NCBI RefSeq assembly: GCF_005780165.1 | Contig: NZ_VAUV01000015.1 | Span: forward strand, 98,153-162,152 | Direction of reading: 5' to 3' | Length of the DNA stretch: 64,000 nt | Source of the DNA: Phragmitibacter flavus | GTDB lineage: Bacteria > Verrucomicrobiota > Verrucomicrobiia > Verrucomicrobiales > Verrucomicrobiaceae | Shown: positions 27,117 to 35,881 of the stretch, one piece after another | Layout of the letters: every line of letters starts with the position of its first letter | How positions within the stretch are numbered: the first letter of the stretch is position 1 | Translations under genes and position numbers: made by a program | Notes under the pieces: generated by a model | What the model was told of the DNA's origin: nothing | Databases searched by the model: none | Seen by the model: only the letters and a program-made list of their open reading frames with translations

Positions 27117-28328
27117 TTATTTGCCGTCGAACAAGGGTTCGGTCGGGAACGTTTCCACCCATGGCAGGCCGTAGGTGTTCAAGTCTTCCATGAACGGATC
27201 GGGATTCAACTGCTCGACATTCCACACGCCGGGCTGACGATATTCAGCGGCATTGGTGAGAAGCTGCTTGGCGGCAATCATGGCCGGAACCCCGGTGGTG
27301 TAGCTCACGCCTTGGCTGTTCGTTTCCTTGTAGCAATCTTCGTGGTCCTTGATGTTGAACACGTAATAACGAAGCGGTTTGCCGTCCTTGCCGGTGCCTT
27401 CAATCCAGTTGCCGATGCAAGTTTTGCCTTTGGTGTCGGCACCCAGCGTGCCGGGTTCAGGAAGCAGGGTTTTCAGGAACTCGATGGGGATGATGTCCAC
27501 GCCGTTGTGTTTGACGGGATCAATGCGGGTCATGCCGACGTTCACCAGCACTTCCATGTGTTTGATGTAGTTGTCGCCAAAAGTCATCCAGAACCTCGCA
27601 CGGCGCATCGGGATGTGTTTGGTCAATGACTCCAGCTCCTCGTGATAGAGGCAGTAGATGTTTTTCGGGCCGATGCCATCCGGGAAATCGAAGCTCTGTT
27701 TGATCTCCAAAGGTTTCGTTTCCACCCAGGCACCATTTTCCCAATAACGACCATTGGCAGTGACTTCGCGAAGGTTGATCTCGGGATTGAAGTTGGTGGC
27801 AAACGCCTTGCCGTGATCGCCCGCGTTGCAGTCGATGATGTCCAGCGTGTCGATGGCGCTGAAATGATGTTTCAAGGCATAAGCCGTGTAGACATTGGTG
27901 ACGCCGGGATCGAATCCACAGCCCAGCAGAGCCGTCAACCCGGCTTGTTTGAACTTGTCCTGATAAGCCCACTGCCAGTGATACTCAAATTTCGCCACAT
28001 CGCGTGGTTCGTAGTTGGCGGTGTCGATGTAATGCACGCCGGCTTCGAGGCAGGCATCCATGATGGTAAGATCCTGATAGGGAAGCGCGACGTTGATCAC
28101 CACTTCAGGTTGGAAGCTTTTCAGCAAGGCCACCAGTTCCGGCACATTGTCTGCATCCACTCCGGCCGTTTCAATCTTGCGATCCAACTCAGCGGCAATC
28201 GCATCACACTTTGATTTGGTGCGGCTGGCCAGCATGATTTCGCCGAAAACTTCCGGCAGTTGCGCGCACTTGTGAGTAACCACACGGCCAACGCCGCCAG
28301 CTCCGATGATCAAGACTCGATGGGACAT
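27117..28328 (-). CDS. Carboxynorspermidine synthase / saccharopine dehydrogenase family
   Basis: A 403-residue enzyme with an N-terminal NAD(P) Rossmann motif 'VLIIGAGGVGRVVTHKCAQL', followed by 'VINVALPYQDLTIMDACLEA' and 'LGCGFDPGVTNVY', which are typical of carboxyspermidine/carboxynorspermidine dehydrogenases. These condense aspartate semialdehyde with a diamine, by reductive amination, in the alternative polyamine pathway. The aspartate-semialdehyde source, asd, is also in this window but in another unit. The arginine decarboxylase gene directly upstream on the same strand supports a polyamine role. The matching decarboxylase (nspC type) is not in the window. Saccharopine reductase is the alternative reading. 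Confidence 0.88.
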   Translation of the reverse strand: MSHRVLIIGAGGVGRVVTHKCAQLPEVFGEIMLASRTKSKCDAIAAELDRKIETAGVDADNVPELVALLKSFQPEVVINVALPYQDLTIMDACLEAGVHYIDTANYEPRDVAKFEYHWQWAYQDKFKQAGLTALLGCGFDPGVTNVYTAYALKHHFSAIDTLDIIDCNAGDHGKAFATNFNPEINLREVTANGRYWENGAWVETKPLEIKQSFDFPDGIGPKNIYCLYHEELESLTKHIPMRRARFWMTFGDNYIKHMEVLVNVGMTRIDPVKHNGVDIIPIEFLKTLLPEPGTLGADTKGKTCIGNWIEGTGKDGKPLRYYVFNIKDHEDCYKETNSQGVSYTTGVPAMIAAKQLLTNAAEYRQPGVWNVEQLNPDPFMEDLNTYGLPWVETFPTEPLFDGK

Positions 28329-28335
28329 GGGATTC

Positions 28336-28377
28336 AGTGAAAAGTTAAAAGGGATAAGTTAAAGGATAGGTGACTGA
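28336..28377. repeat. Degenerate 7-bp tandem repeat
   Basis: Consecutive 7-mers AGTGAAA, AGTTAAA, AGGGATA, AGTTAAA and GGATAGG lie between speA and the carboxynorspermidine synthase gene. The array ends in TGACTTAT-like sequence, as the copy at 2980 does. Confidence 0.6.
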
Positions 28378-28383
28378 CTTATT

Positions 28384-30312
28384 TTAGGATTCGAAGTAAG
28401 TGTAACCACGAAGTCCCTCTTCATAAGAATCGACGATTTCACGGCGTTCTTTGGCGGTGATCAGTTTTTTGGAGACCGCTCCTTCAGCCAGAACGCGGAA
28501 GCGTCGGGCCAGATCTTTTGGCTCATATTCGACATAAGTCAGCACTTCGCTGACGGTGTCACCTTCGAGCTCGCGAAGATATTTCAGTTTGCCGTTTTCG
28601 ATCTTCACGCTGACCACGTTGGTGTCGCCAAGCAGGTTGTGCAAATCGCCCAAGGTTTCTTGATAAGCACCGACCAGGAAGATGCCCAGCATGTATTCGT
28701 CGTCGATCTTGATGTCGTGCAAGGGCAGCGTGTTGTGGAACTCCTGGGAGTGGACGAACTTGTCCATCTTGCCATCGCTGTCGCAGGTGATGTCGCTGAG
28801 CACCACGGCGCGGGTTGGCTCTTCCTTCAAACGGTGAATCGGCATCACCGGGAACATCTGGTCAATGGCCCACGAGTCAGGAAGGCTTTGAAACAGGCTG
28901 AAGTTGCCGTAATAATAATCCGTCTTGATACCGGCAAGTCGCTCTTCCTGTTCGGGAGATAGCTCGGCGGTTTTGGAATGAGTGGCGACCCAGGTCAGCA
29001 CTTCCCAATAAAACTCTTCGCCCATCGAGCGCTGACGAAGGGAGATATTTCCCGAACTGAACTCCGAACGAATCTTGTCGCGATAATACACCGCATCGTT
29101 GTAGACCTCGCGAACCAGCGCACTTGTCACTTTTTGGGTGCGTGAGCGTGTCAGTTTGCGCAACTCGAACAGGTTCTTCACCAAGGCAGGCGAACGGGCG
29201 GGCAGTTTATTGATGCCGCTGGGTTCATAGCGGTTGATGTCCAGCACGTTGATCACCAGCACCGAATAATAGGCCACCACGGCGCGCCCCGATTCCGTGA
29301 TCAAATCGGGATGAGGCACACCGGCCTCATCGGTGATTTCACTGATCGCTTCAATGACGTCCGCGCAATACTCGCGCATGCCGTAATCGGCGCTGCTGGC
29401 ACTGTTGCCTTTCAAGCCGTCGTAACTGATCGCGAGTCCACCACCCAAATCCAGAATGCCCATCTTGGCACCTTCCTGCACGAGGCCGACATAAACCCGC
29501 GCGGCTTCTACGGCGGCATTTCGAATGGCGCTGATGCTCGGAATTTGCGAGCCTTGATGATAATGCAGCATGCGCAGGCAGTGCAGCATGTTGCGGTCGC
29601 GAAGCTTGTCCACGGCGTCCATCACCTGGGCAATGTTCAGTCCGAAAACACTCTTCTCGCCGCCGCTCTCGCACCAGTGACCGCCGCCTTCGGTGAACAA
29701 ACGAATGCGCACGCCCAAGGCGGGTTCCACACCGAGGATTTTGGAGCGTTCGAGGATCAAATCCAACTCGCTGGGCATCTCAAGCACGAGAATCACCTGC
29801 AAGCCCATTTTTTGTGCCTGCAAGGCCAGATCGATGAACTCCTCGTCCTTGTAACCATTGCAAACGATGTAAGCCTGCGGGTCCTGCATGTAGGCGAGCG
29901 CGGCGATCAATTCCGGCTTGCTGCCGGCTTCGAGACCGTAGTGATATTTGCGACCAAACTCGGTGACGTCTTCGATGACTTCCTGCTGCTGGTTCACCTT
30001 GATTGGATAAACGCCACGATAAACACCACGATACTGGGCCTCGGCAATCGCATTGGCGAAACCCTCGTTCAACTCCTCGATCCGTCGGCGCAAAAGATCA
30101 CCAAAACGAATCAACACCGGGAGCTGCATGCCGCGTTCCTTCATGCCGCGGACAATGTCAGGCAGGCTGATCGGACGGGTCTTTTTACCATCGGTCAGAT
30201 TCACCACCACTTCGCCTTTCGCCGAAATATCAAAATAACCATTGCCCCAGTCACGGATGCCATAGGTGGTTGCGGCGTCTTCTAGGACCCAGGAGGATGT
30301 TTTTTTGCTCAT
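28384..30312 (-). CDS. speA: Biosynthetic arginine decarboxylase
   Basis: A 642-residue PLP enzyme that converts arginine to agmatine, the first step to putrescine. The PLP lysine lies in 'GVYPIKVNQQQEVIEDV', and 'GLEAGSKPELIAAL', 'LHYHQGSQI' and 'LDLGGGLAISYDG' are family landmarks. The full length fits SpeA (about 630-660). It is upstream of the carboxynorspermidine synthase gene by 55 bases on the same strand, indicating a polyamine operon. The 276-base gap to the divergent MFS gene presumably holds both promoters. Confidence 0.97.
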   Translation of the reverse strand: MSKKTSSWVLEDAATTYGIRDWGNGYFDISAKGEVVVNLTDGKKTRPISLPDIVRGMKERGMQLPVLIRFGDLLRRRIEELNEGFANAIAEAQYRGVYRGVYPIKVNQQQEVIEDVTEFGRKYHYGLEAGSKPELIAALAYMQDPQAYIVCNGYKDEEFIDLALQAQKMGLQVILVLEMPSELDLILERSKILGVEPALGVRIRLFTEGGGHWCESGGEKSVFGLNIAQVMDAVDKLRDRNMLHCLRMLHYHQGSQIPSISAIRNAAVEAARVYVGLVQEGAKMGILDLGGGLAISYDGLKGNSASSADYGMREYCADVIEAISEITDEAGVPHPDLITESGRAVVAYYSVLVINVLDINRYEPSGINKLPARSPALVKNLFELRKLTRSRTQKVTSALVREVYNDAVYYRDKIRSEFSSGNISLRQRSMGEEFYWEVLTWVATHSKTAELSPEQEERLAGIKTDYYYGNFSLFQSLPDSWAIDQMFPVMPIHRLKEEPTRAVVLSDITCDSDGKMDKFVHSQEFHNTLPLHDIKIDDEYMLGIFLVGAYQETLGDLHNLLGDTNVVSVKIENGKLKYLRELEGDTVSEVLTYVEYEPKDLARRFRVLAEGAVSKKLITAKERREIVDSYEEGLRGYTYFES

Positions 30313-30588
30313 TAGAGGAGGAATGACGATAACGATGACGAACGAAAGGGGGGACCGACAATGAACACAATTCTAAAAAATGAAAAGTGAAGTTTCCGTG
30401 GATCAAGAGAATTCCCAAGTTGCTTCCGCGCGAAATTCCCTGGTGAAACGATACGAATCCCAAAGCAAGCATGCGCCTCGTTTTGTGCCTTCCGGCACGT
30501 AAATCTTTGGACCAGTCCCCCTTCAAATCCACTTTTCGCCCTGACCACGACTTCTTTTCCTCCGCATTCCCGCCACGCCAGGCTGGCC

Positions 30589-31704
30589 GTGGCGCTCATG
30601 TTTTTTCTTAACGGACTGCTGTTTGCCACCTGGGTGTCGCGCATCCCGCTGATCCAAAAACGACTCGATCTCACCCACAGCCAGCTCGGCCTTTCCCTGC
30701 TCGCCATTGCGCTGGGTGCCGTCATCACCATGCCGCTTTCGGGATGGCTCGTGGACCGCATTAGCAGCCGCAGAGTGCTGCTCATTTTCGCCATTCCCTT
30801 CTGCTTGGCCCCGCCTTTTCTCGCCATCGCACCCAACATTTACTGGTTGTCATTCGTCCTATTCCTCTTCGGAGCCGGACATGGCGCACTCGATGTGGCC
30901 ATGAATACCCAGGCGTTCGAGGTGGAAAAACATCAGCAGCGTCCCTTGATGTCCTCTTTTCATGCCATGTTCAGCACGGGAGGGCTCGCCGGTGCTGGAT
31001 CTGGAGCGGCGATTGCTGCGATTGGCTGGTCGCCTTTTCAGCATTTCTCTGCTGCCTCGGCGGCGATGATCGTCCTGTTCGCCACCAATTACCCCCACTT
31101 CGTTCACACCCAGCATCATCAATCCGTCAAAGTTGAGTCAGCACCCAAAAAGGGATTTGCACTGCCACCAGGATCATTGCTCATTTTGGGACTGATGGCC
31201 ATCGCGGTGCTCATCACCGAAGGTGCCATGGCCGACTGGAGTGCCGTCTATCTCCTCCGCAACCTCGGTTCCAGCGAGGCCGTCGCCGCCGCGGGTTACG
31301 CCGCCTTTTCCCTCACCATGGCGCTTGGCCGATTTTCGGGGGACACCCTCATCGCCCGATTCGGCAATGAATCTGTCGTCCGCACCAGTGGCATTCTTGC
31401 CACCATCGGCCTGGGCCTCACCGTTGCGACTCCCTATCCCATCCTGACTCTCGCTGGTCTCGCCGTGGTTGGCGCAGGCCTCGCCATCGTGGTGCCCGTG
31501 ATCTTCAGCGCCGCCGCCAAAACACCGGGGGTCGAAACCGGACGCGCCCTGGCAACCGTCACCACCATGGGCTACTTCGGCTTTCTCATCGGCCCCCCGC
31601 TCATCGGATTCATTGCTGATCTCACCAACTTGCGATTTTCCCTGGGCTTGCTGATTCTCACCAGCCTCATCGCCACCGTGCTTGCCCGGCAGGTCAGACG
31701 TTGA
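30589..31704 (+). CDS. MFS transporter (YbjJ-like)
   Basis: A 371-residue inner-membrane carrier with repeated hydrophobic spans. It opens 'MFFLNGLLFATWVSRIP' and carries the MFS loop 'GWLVDRISSRRVLL'. The GTG at 30589 is used here; an upstream start giving the in-frame 'RHARLAVALM' segment is possible and would match relatives better, and ATG 30598 is the shortest option. Substrate unknown. The 3' end overlaps the convergent SNF2 gene by 11 bases. Confidence 0.85.
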   Translation: MALMFFLNGLLFATWVSRIPLIQKRLDLTHSQLGLSLLAIALGAVITMPLSGWLVDRISSRRVLLIFAIPFCLAPPFLAIAPNIYWLSFVLFLFGAGHGALDVAMNTQAFEVEKHQQRPLMSSFHAMFSTGGLAGAGSGAAIAAIGWSPFQHFSAASAAMIVLFATNYPHFVHTQHHQSVKVESAPKKGFALPPGSLLILGLMAIAVLITEGAMADWSAVYLLRNLGSSEAVAAAGYAAFSLTMALGRFSGDTLIARFGNESVVRTSGILATIGLGLTVATPYPILTLAGLAVVGAGLAIVVPVIFSAAAKTPGVETGRALATVTTMGYFGFLIGPPLIGFIADLTNLRFSLGLLILTSLIATVLARQVRR

Positions 31705-34414
31705 TCGTTTCCGCCGCCGTCATTGTTTGCTTCACATCCAGCGCCACAAAATCGAGCAACTCGGCATCGCTCATCTCTGTCAACGCCCGCTCCGCGCCGT
31801 CGCTTAATACCCCATCGGCCAGTCCCTTCTTGCCGAGGATCAAGCGGTCAATCTTCTCCTCCAAGGTCCCGCGACAAACAAACTTGTGCACCAGCACATG
31901 GCGCTTTTGTCCGATCCGAAATGCCCGATCCGTCGCCTGATTTTCCACCGCAGGATTCCACCAGCGATCAAAATGAATCACCTGTGAGGCCGCGGTCAGC
32001 GTCAGTCCGGTGCCTCCGGCTTTGAGCGACAGAATGAAAAACGGCGGTCCGTTTTCCTTTTGAAACTCCTCCACCAAACCGCGTCGTTGATCCACCGGCG
32101 TGCTGCCCGTCAACACCAGTCCATCGCGACGAAACACCTCCCGCAACAAAGTCCGCAAGGCCGGAATGATTTCCGTGAACTGCGTGAACACCAGCACTCG
32201 CTCCTGCCGTTCCGCCATCGGCTCACAAAGCTCACGCAAGCGCAGAAATTTGCCACTCACCTTCGCATCATAAACCGCGTCGCCACTGTGCTGCGCCGGA
32301 TGATTGCAGATCTGCTTGAACGTCATCAGCGCCGCCAGCACCAGTCCGCTGCGCGAGTTCCGATCCACCTCCGCCAGCGTCGCCGCAAGAGCCTCCACGG
32401 CCTGCTGATACAACACCGCCTGAGGTTTCGTCAACAGGCACCAGGCGACCATCTCTGTCTTGTCGGGAAGATCGCTGATGATCGACTTGTCAGTCTTCAG
32501 CCTCCGCAAAATGTAAGGCCGCACCAACTTGCGCAAAGGGCCGAAATCCATTCCTTCCTTGTGCGAAAGCGACTTCACCAAGCGCTGAAACGCCTTCGCC
32601 CCACCCAGCAAACCGGGATTCAGGAAATCGAACAACGACCACAAATCGCTCAACCGATTCTCGACCGGAGTTCCCGTCAAGGCCACCCTGCCTCGCGCCT
32701 GCAATCCTTTCACCGCACGCCCCTGCACCGACATGGCGTTCTTGATTGCCTGCGCTTCATCCAAAACCACCAGCCGCCACATCACTTCTTTCAATACCGC
32801 CAGCCTCGTCACCATGCCATAAGTCGTGATCACCAAATCCACACCCTTCAACGCCTCCATCTTGCCTTTCGAAAAACGTCCCCAGCGCTGCGGTTCATCG
32901 CCCGATGCATGTGCCACAAACACCCGCAATCCCGGCGCAAATTTCTCCGCTTCCGCCTTCCAGTTCGGCAACAACGATGCCGGAGCCACCAGCAAGGTCG
33001 GTCCTGCGTCGGGCTCCAGACGCTTCAACTGCAACAGCAAAGCCAGCACCTGAATCGTCTTGCCCAAGCCCATGTCATCCGCCAGACACGCGCCTAATCC
33101 CAGCTTGGTCATGAAGCGCAACCAGTTCACTCCATCTCGTTGATAAGGCCGCAAGGTCGCCTGCAAATCCGGGTGCGTCTCAAACTCCCGCAACTCCGCC
33201 GGATCACGCATCTTCCGCAACATCGCCTCCAACTCAGGCCCGGCCCCCACCGAGGACCACTCGCGCACTTCATCATCGGCAAGCAGCTCCGTTTCAGCCC
33301 CCCCCAGCGGTGCCCCCGAAAGCAGCCGCATCGCCTGCAAAAACGACATGCCGCCCTGGTATTGCATCCCCCTGGCCCGCTGCCAGTGATCAAAAACCGC
33401 CTGCAATTTTTCTGCATTTGCCTCCACCCACTTGCCCTTCACCAAAACCAAACCCTCCGCCGTCCGCAGCGCCTTCATCTCTTCCTCGGTCAGTTTTTCT
33501 CCATCCAAACTGACCTCAATGTTGAAGTGCAACAACCCATCCACCTGCAACCCTGAAGACCCGCCTCCGGCCGATTCCACCTTCACACTCACCTTGGGAC
33601 GCGGCGGATTGGAAGCCTTCCACCAGTTTGGAATCCGCACCGTCAATCCGCAACGCTCCATTACCGGCACTTCCCGCAGAAAGCCCAGCGCCTGTCCTGG
33701 AGACCAGCCCTGCGCCTGATAAATTGCCCCGCTTTCCAGCATCTCCCTTGCCCAACCGCTTTGTTCGGACGCCAGGCTCAAGGGCTCCAGCAAATGCAAC
33801 AACGCCGCCCGATCCTTCTTCCCTGCATGCTCCTTCACCGCCTGCTGCAACGGCAAATGGCGGGGTTTCCCCTGATCGTTCAAACCGCTGGTGTAGGTCG
33901 CCAAAAACGCAAACGGCCGGTCCAGACTCTTCTTGTTCTCGGCCAAGTGCAGCGTCACCCGACCCACCAAATGCCAATGCGGCAGCCGCTCGCGCAACCA
34001 GCCTTCCGCATCGCCGCCATGGGCTTCAATGTCTTTTTCAACTGCCTTGTCCAGCCGCTGCCAGACCTTACGCAAACCATCCACCGACAAAAACTCCGCC
34101 CCGCGCATCACGGGTGCCCGTTCCAAATACGATACCCACTTGTCCTCGGCGGGTTGCGCCATCTCGTGCCGACCACCACGCTGGCAAAACTCGGCGAAAT
34201 ACCAGCCCGCCATCTCCCGCCACCACACCGCCGCAGGGGGAAGTCCATCCGTCGGCCATTTTGCCGACAACCACAGCAACATCGCTCCATCACCACCCGC
34301 CGATGCCTCGCGCAGTTCCGCCTCATCACTCGCCGCAAAAAAACCCCAGACCTCTTCTGCCCCCTCTTCAACCATCAAATGTCCGCTTGGACTGAATGCC
34401 AGAGAAAGTGCCAT
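31694..34414 (-). CDS. SNF2 family DEAD/DEAH-box helicase
   Basis: A 906-residue ATPase. The N-terminal 400 residues are poorly conserved. The SNF2 core has Walker A 'DMGLGKTIQ' near residue 443, a DEAQ box in 'LDEAQAIKN' near 552, and the C-terminal helicase domain with 'GGTGLTLTAASQVIHFDRWW' and 'QATDRAFRIGQ' near 828. Bacterial SNF2 proteins of this layout (HepA-like) remodel nucleic-acid complexes; the target is unknown. Its end is convergent with the MFS gene, and it follows mnmE by 21 bases on the same strand. Confidence 0.92.
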   Translation of the reverse strand: MALSLAFSPSGHLMVEEGAEEVWGFFAASDEAELREASAGGDGAMLLWLSAKWPTDGLPPAAVWWREMAGWYFAEFCQRGGRHEMAQPAEDKWVSYLERAPVMRGAEFLSVDGLRKVWQRLDKAVEKDIEAHGGDAEGWLRERLPHWHLVGRVTLHLAENKKSLDRPFAFLATYTSGLNDQGKPRHLPLQQAVKEHAGKKDRAALLHLLEPLSLASEQSGWAREMLESGAIYQAQGWSPGQALGFLREVPVMERCGLTVRIPNWWKASNPPRPKVSVKVESAGGGSSGLQVDGLLHFNIEVSLDGEKLTEEEMKALRTAEGLVLVKGKWVEANAEKLQAVFDHWQRARGMQYQGGMSFLQAMRLLSGAPLGGAETELLADDEVREWSSVGAGPELEAMLRKMRDPAELREFETHPDLQATLRPYQRDGVNWLRFMTKLGLGACLADDMGLGKTIQVLALLLQLKRLEPDAGPTLLVAPASLLPNWKAEAEKFAPGLRVFVAHASGDEPQRWGRFSKGKMEALKGVDLVITTYGMVTRLAVLKEVMWRLVVLDEAQAIKNAMSVQGRAVKGLQARGRVALTGTPVENRLSDLWSLFDFLNPGLLGGAKAFQRLVKSLSHKEGMDFGPLRKLVRPYILRRLKTDKSIISDLPDKTEMVAWCLLTKPQAVLYQQAVEALAATLAEVDRNSRSGLVLAALMTFKQICNHPAQHSGDAVYDAKVSGKFLRLRELCEPMAERQERVLVFTQFTEIIPALRTLLREVFRRDGLVLTGSTPVDQRRGLVEEFQKENGPPFFILSLKAGGTGLTLTAASQVIHFDRWWNPAVENQATDRAFRIGQKRHVLVHKFVCRGTLEEKIDRLILGKKGLADGVLSDGAERALTEMSDAELLDFVALDVKQTMTAAETINV

Positions 34415-34435
34415 GGCGGATTGATTCCCTCACTC

Positions 34436-35791
34436 TCACTTGCCAATGCAAAACTGACTGAAGATCACTCCCAAAATTTCTTCCACATCCACCCGGCCCG
34501 TCACCTCGCCGACCGCCTGTAACGCCTCGCGCACATCGACCGCCACAAACTCCGGTGCCAGTTGACCACGGAACGCTTCCAGAGCCCTTTCCATGCCGCC
34601 TTTGGCTTCCTGAAAACAACGCTGGTGCCGCGCATTGATTGCGACCAGCTGCCCCTGTTCTCTTCCTGCACCCGACCACACTTTGTCTTTCATTGCCGCC
34701 CGCAATGTCTCAATGCCCGCCCCTGTTTTGCAGGACAGGGCCAGACCTCCAGCAAGCGACCAACTCTCATGCGTGGCTTCATCCGATTTGTTCAGGATCA
34801 ACACCACCCGACCGCTCGTCCCCGCAGGCAGTTCCACCCGCCTGGCTTCGGCCATCGGTTGGCTTCCATCCACCACTTCGAGAATCACGTCAGCCTGCGC
34901 CAGTTCTTTGCGCGTCCGCTCCATGCCGGTCGCTTCGATGAGATCACTGGTGTGTTCACGCAAACCCGCCGTATCCACCAACCGAAACGGTAAACCGTGG
35001 ATGTGCAGCATCTCCTCAATCGTGTCCCGCGTCGTGCCCGCCTGTGCGCTCACAATCGCCCGATCCACCCCCGTCAGCAGATTGAGCAGGGAGGACTTTC
35101 CCACATTGGGCTCCCCGCAAATGACCGTGCGAGCCCCGCTGCGCAAAATGCGTCCGTGCTCCGCCGTGTCCAGCAAACCCTGCAAACACCCAATCAGTCC
35201 CTCCATGCGTGCCTCCATCGCGGCACCCGTGTCGGGATCGATGTCCTCCTCCGGAAAATCGATGTAAGCCTCCAAATGCGCCACCAAGCCAATCAGATCA
35301 TCGCGCAATATCTCCGCCTCTTTGCCGAGTCGGCCTTCGAGTTGCTGGGTGGCCGCCTGCAAAGCCAGTTCGCTTTGCGCATGGATCAAATCCATCACCG
35401 CTTCGGCCTGGGTAAGGTCCATCTTGCCGTTCAAAAACGCCCTTTGGGTGAATTCCCCCGGTTCCGCTGCGCGCGCGCCTTGGGCGAGCAGCAATTCATA
35501 AATGCGCCGCGTCACCAAGATGCCTCCGTGACCGCTGATCTCCACCACATCCTCACCCGTATAGCTCGCCGGTTTTCTGAAAACCGTCAGCAACACCGAG
35601 TCCACCGTCGAACCGTTGCCATCCACGATCCGGCCGAAATGTTGGAATCGCGGCTCAAGATCCGCCACCGGCACCCGACCTTCAAAAACCGCCCCCGCCA
35701 TCTCGCGCGCCTGCGGACCGGACAGACGAATCACGCCAATCGCCGCCTCTCCAAATGCTGTGCTGATGGCCGCAATCGTTTCAGACATCAC
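34436..35791 (-). CDS. mnmE: tRNA modification GTPase MnmE
   Basis: A 451-residue protein that, with MnmG, modifies U34 of certain tRNAs. The N-terminal folate-binding domain starts 'TIAAISTAFGEAAIGVIRLSG'-like (broken near residue 4). The G domain is inserted in a helical domain and has G1 'GEPNVGKSS', G3 'DTAGLRE' and G4 'NKSD'. The C-terminal 'FCIGK' supplies the conserved CxGK cysteine. ATG 35791 or 35788 is the start. It lies just upstream of the SNF2 gene on the same strand. Confidence 0.97.
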   Translation of the reverse strand: MMSETIAAISTAFGEAAIGVIRLSGPQAREMAGAVFEGRVPVADLEPRFQHFGRIVDGNGSTVDSVLLTVFRKPASYTGEDVVEISGHGGILVTRRIYELLLAQGARAAEPGEFTQRAFLNGKMDLTQAEAVMDLIHAQSELALQAATQQLEGRLGKEAEILRDDLIGLVAHLEAYIDFPEEDIDPDTGAAMEARMEGLIGCLQGLLDTAEHGRILRSGARTVICGEPNVGKSSLLNLLTGVDRAIVSAQAGTTRDTIEEMLHIHGLPFRLVDTAGLREHTSDLIEATGMERTRKELAQADVILEVVDGSQPMAEARRVELPAGTSGRVVLILNKSDEATHESWSLAGGLALSCKTGAGIETLRAAMKDKVWSGAGREQGQLVAINARHQRCFQEAKGGMERALEAFRGQLAPEFVAVDVREALQAVGEVTGRVDVEEILGVIFSQFCIGK

Positions 35792-35881
35792 GGCTCACTG
35801 TCCTTTCCATTTCTCGACTTAAGATCATCCGCATTATCTTCCACGTTATCGCGCCAAGCCCTGGCTGCAACCGTCATCACA

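Noticed and set aside
32060..33097. Plus-strand open frame (345 codons) opposite the SNF2 helicase gene
   Set aside because: His/Arg/Gln-rich product without domain; the helicase motifs are on the minus strand.
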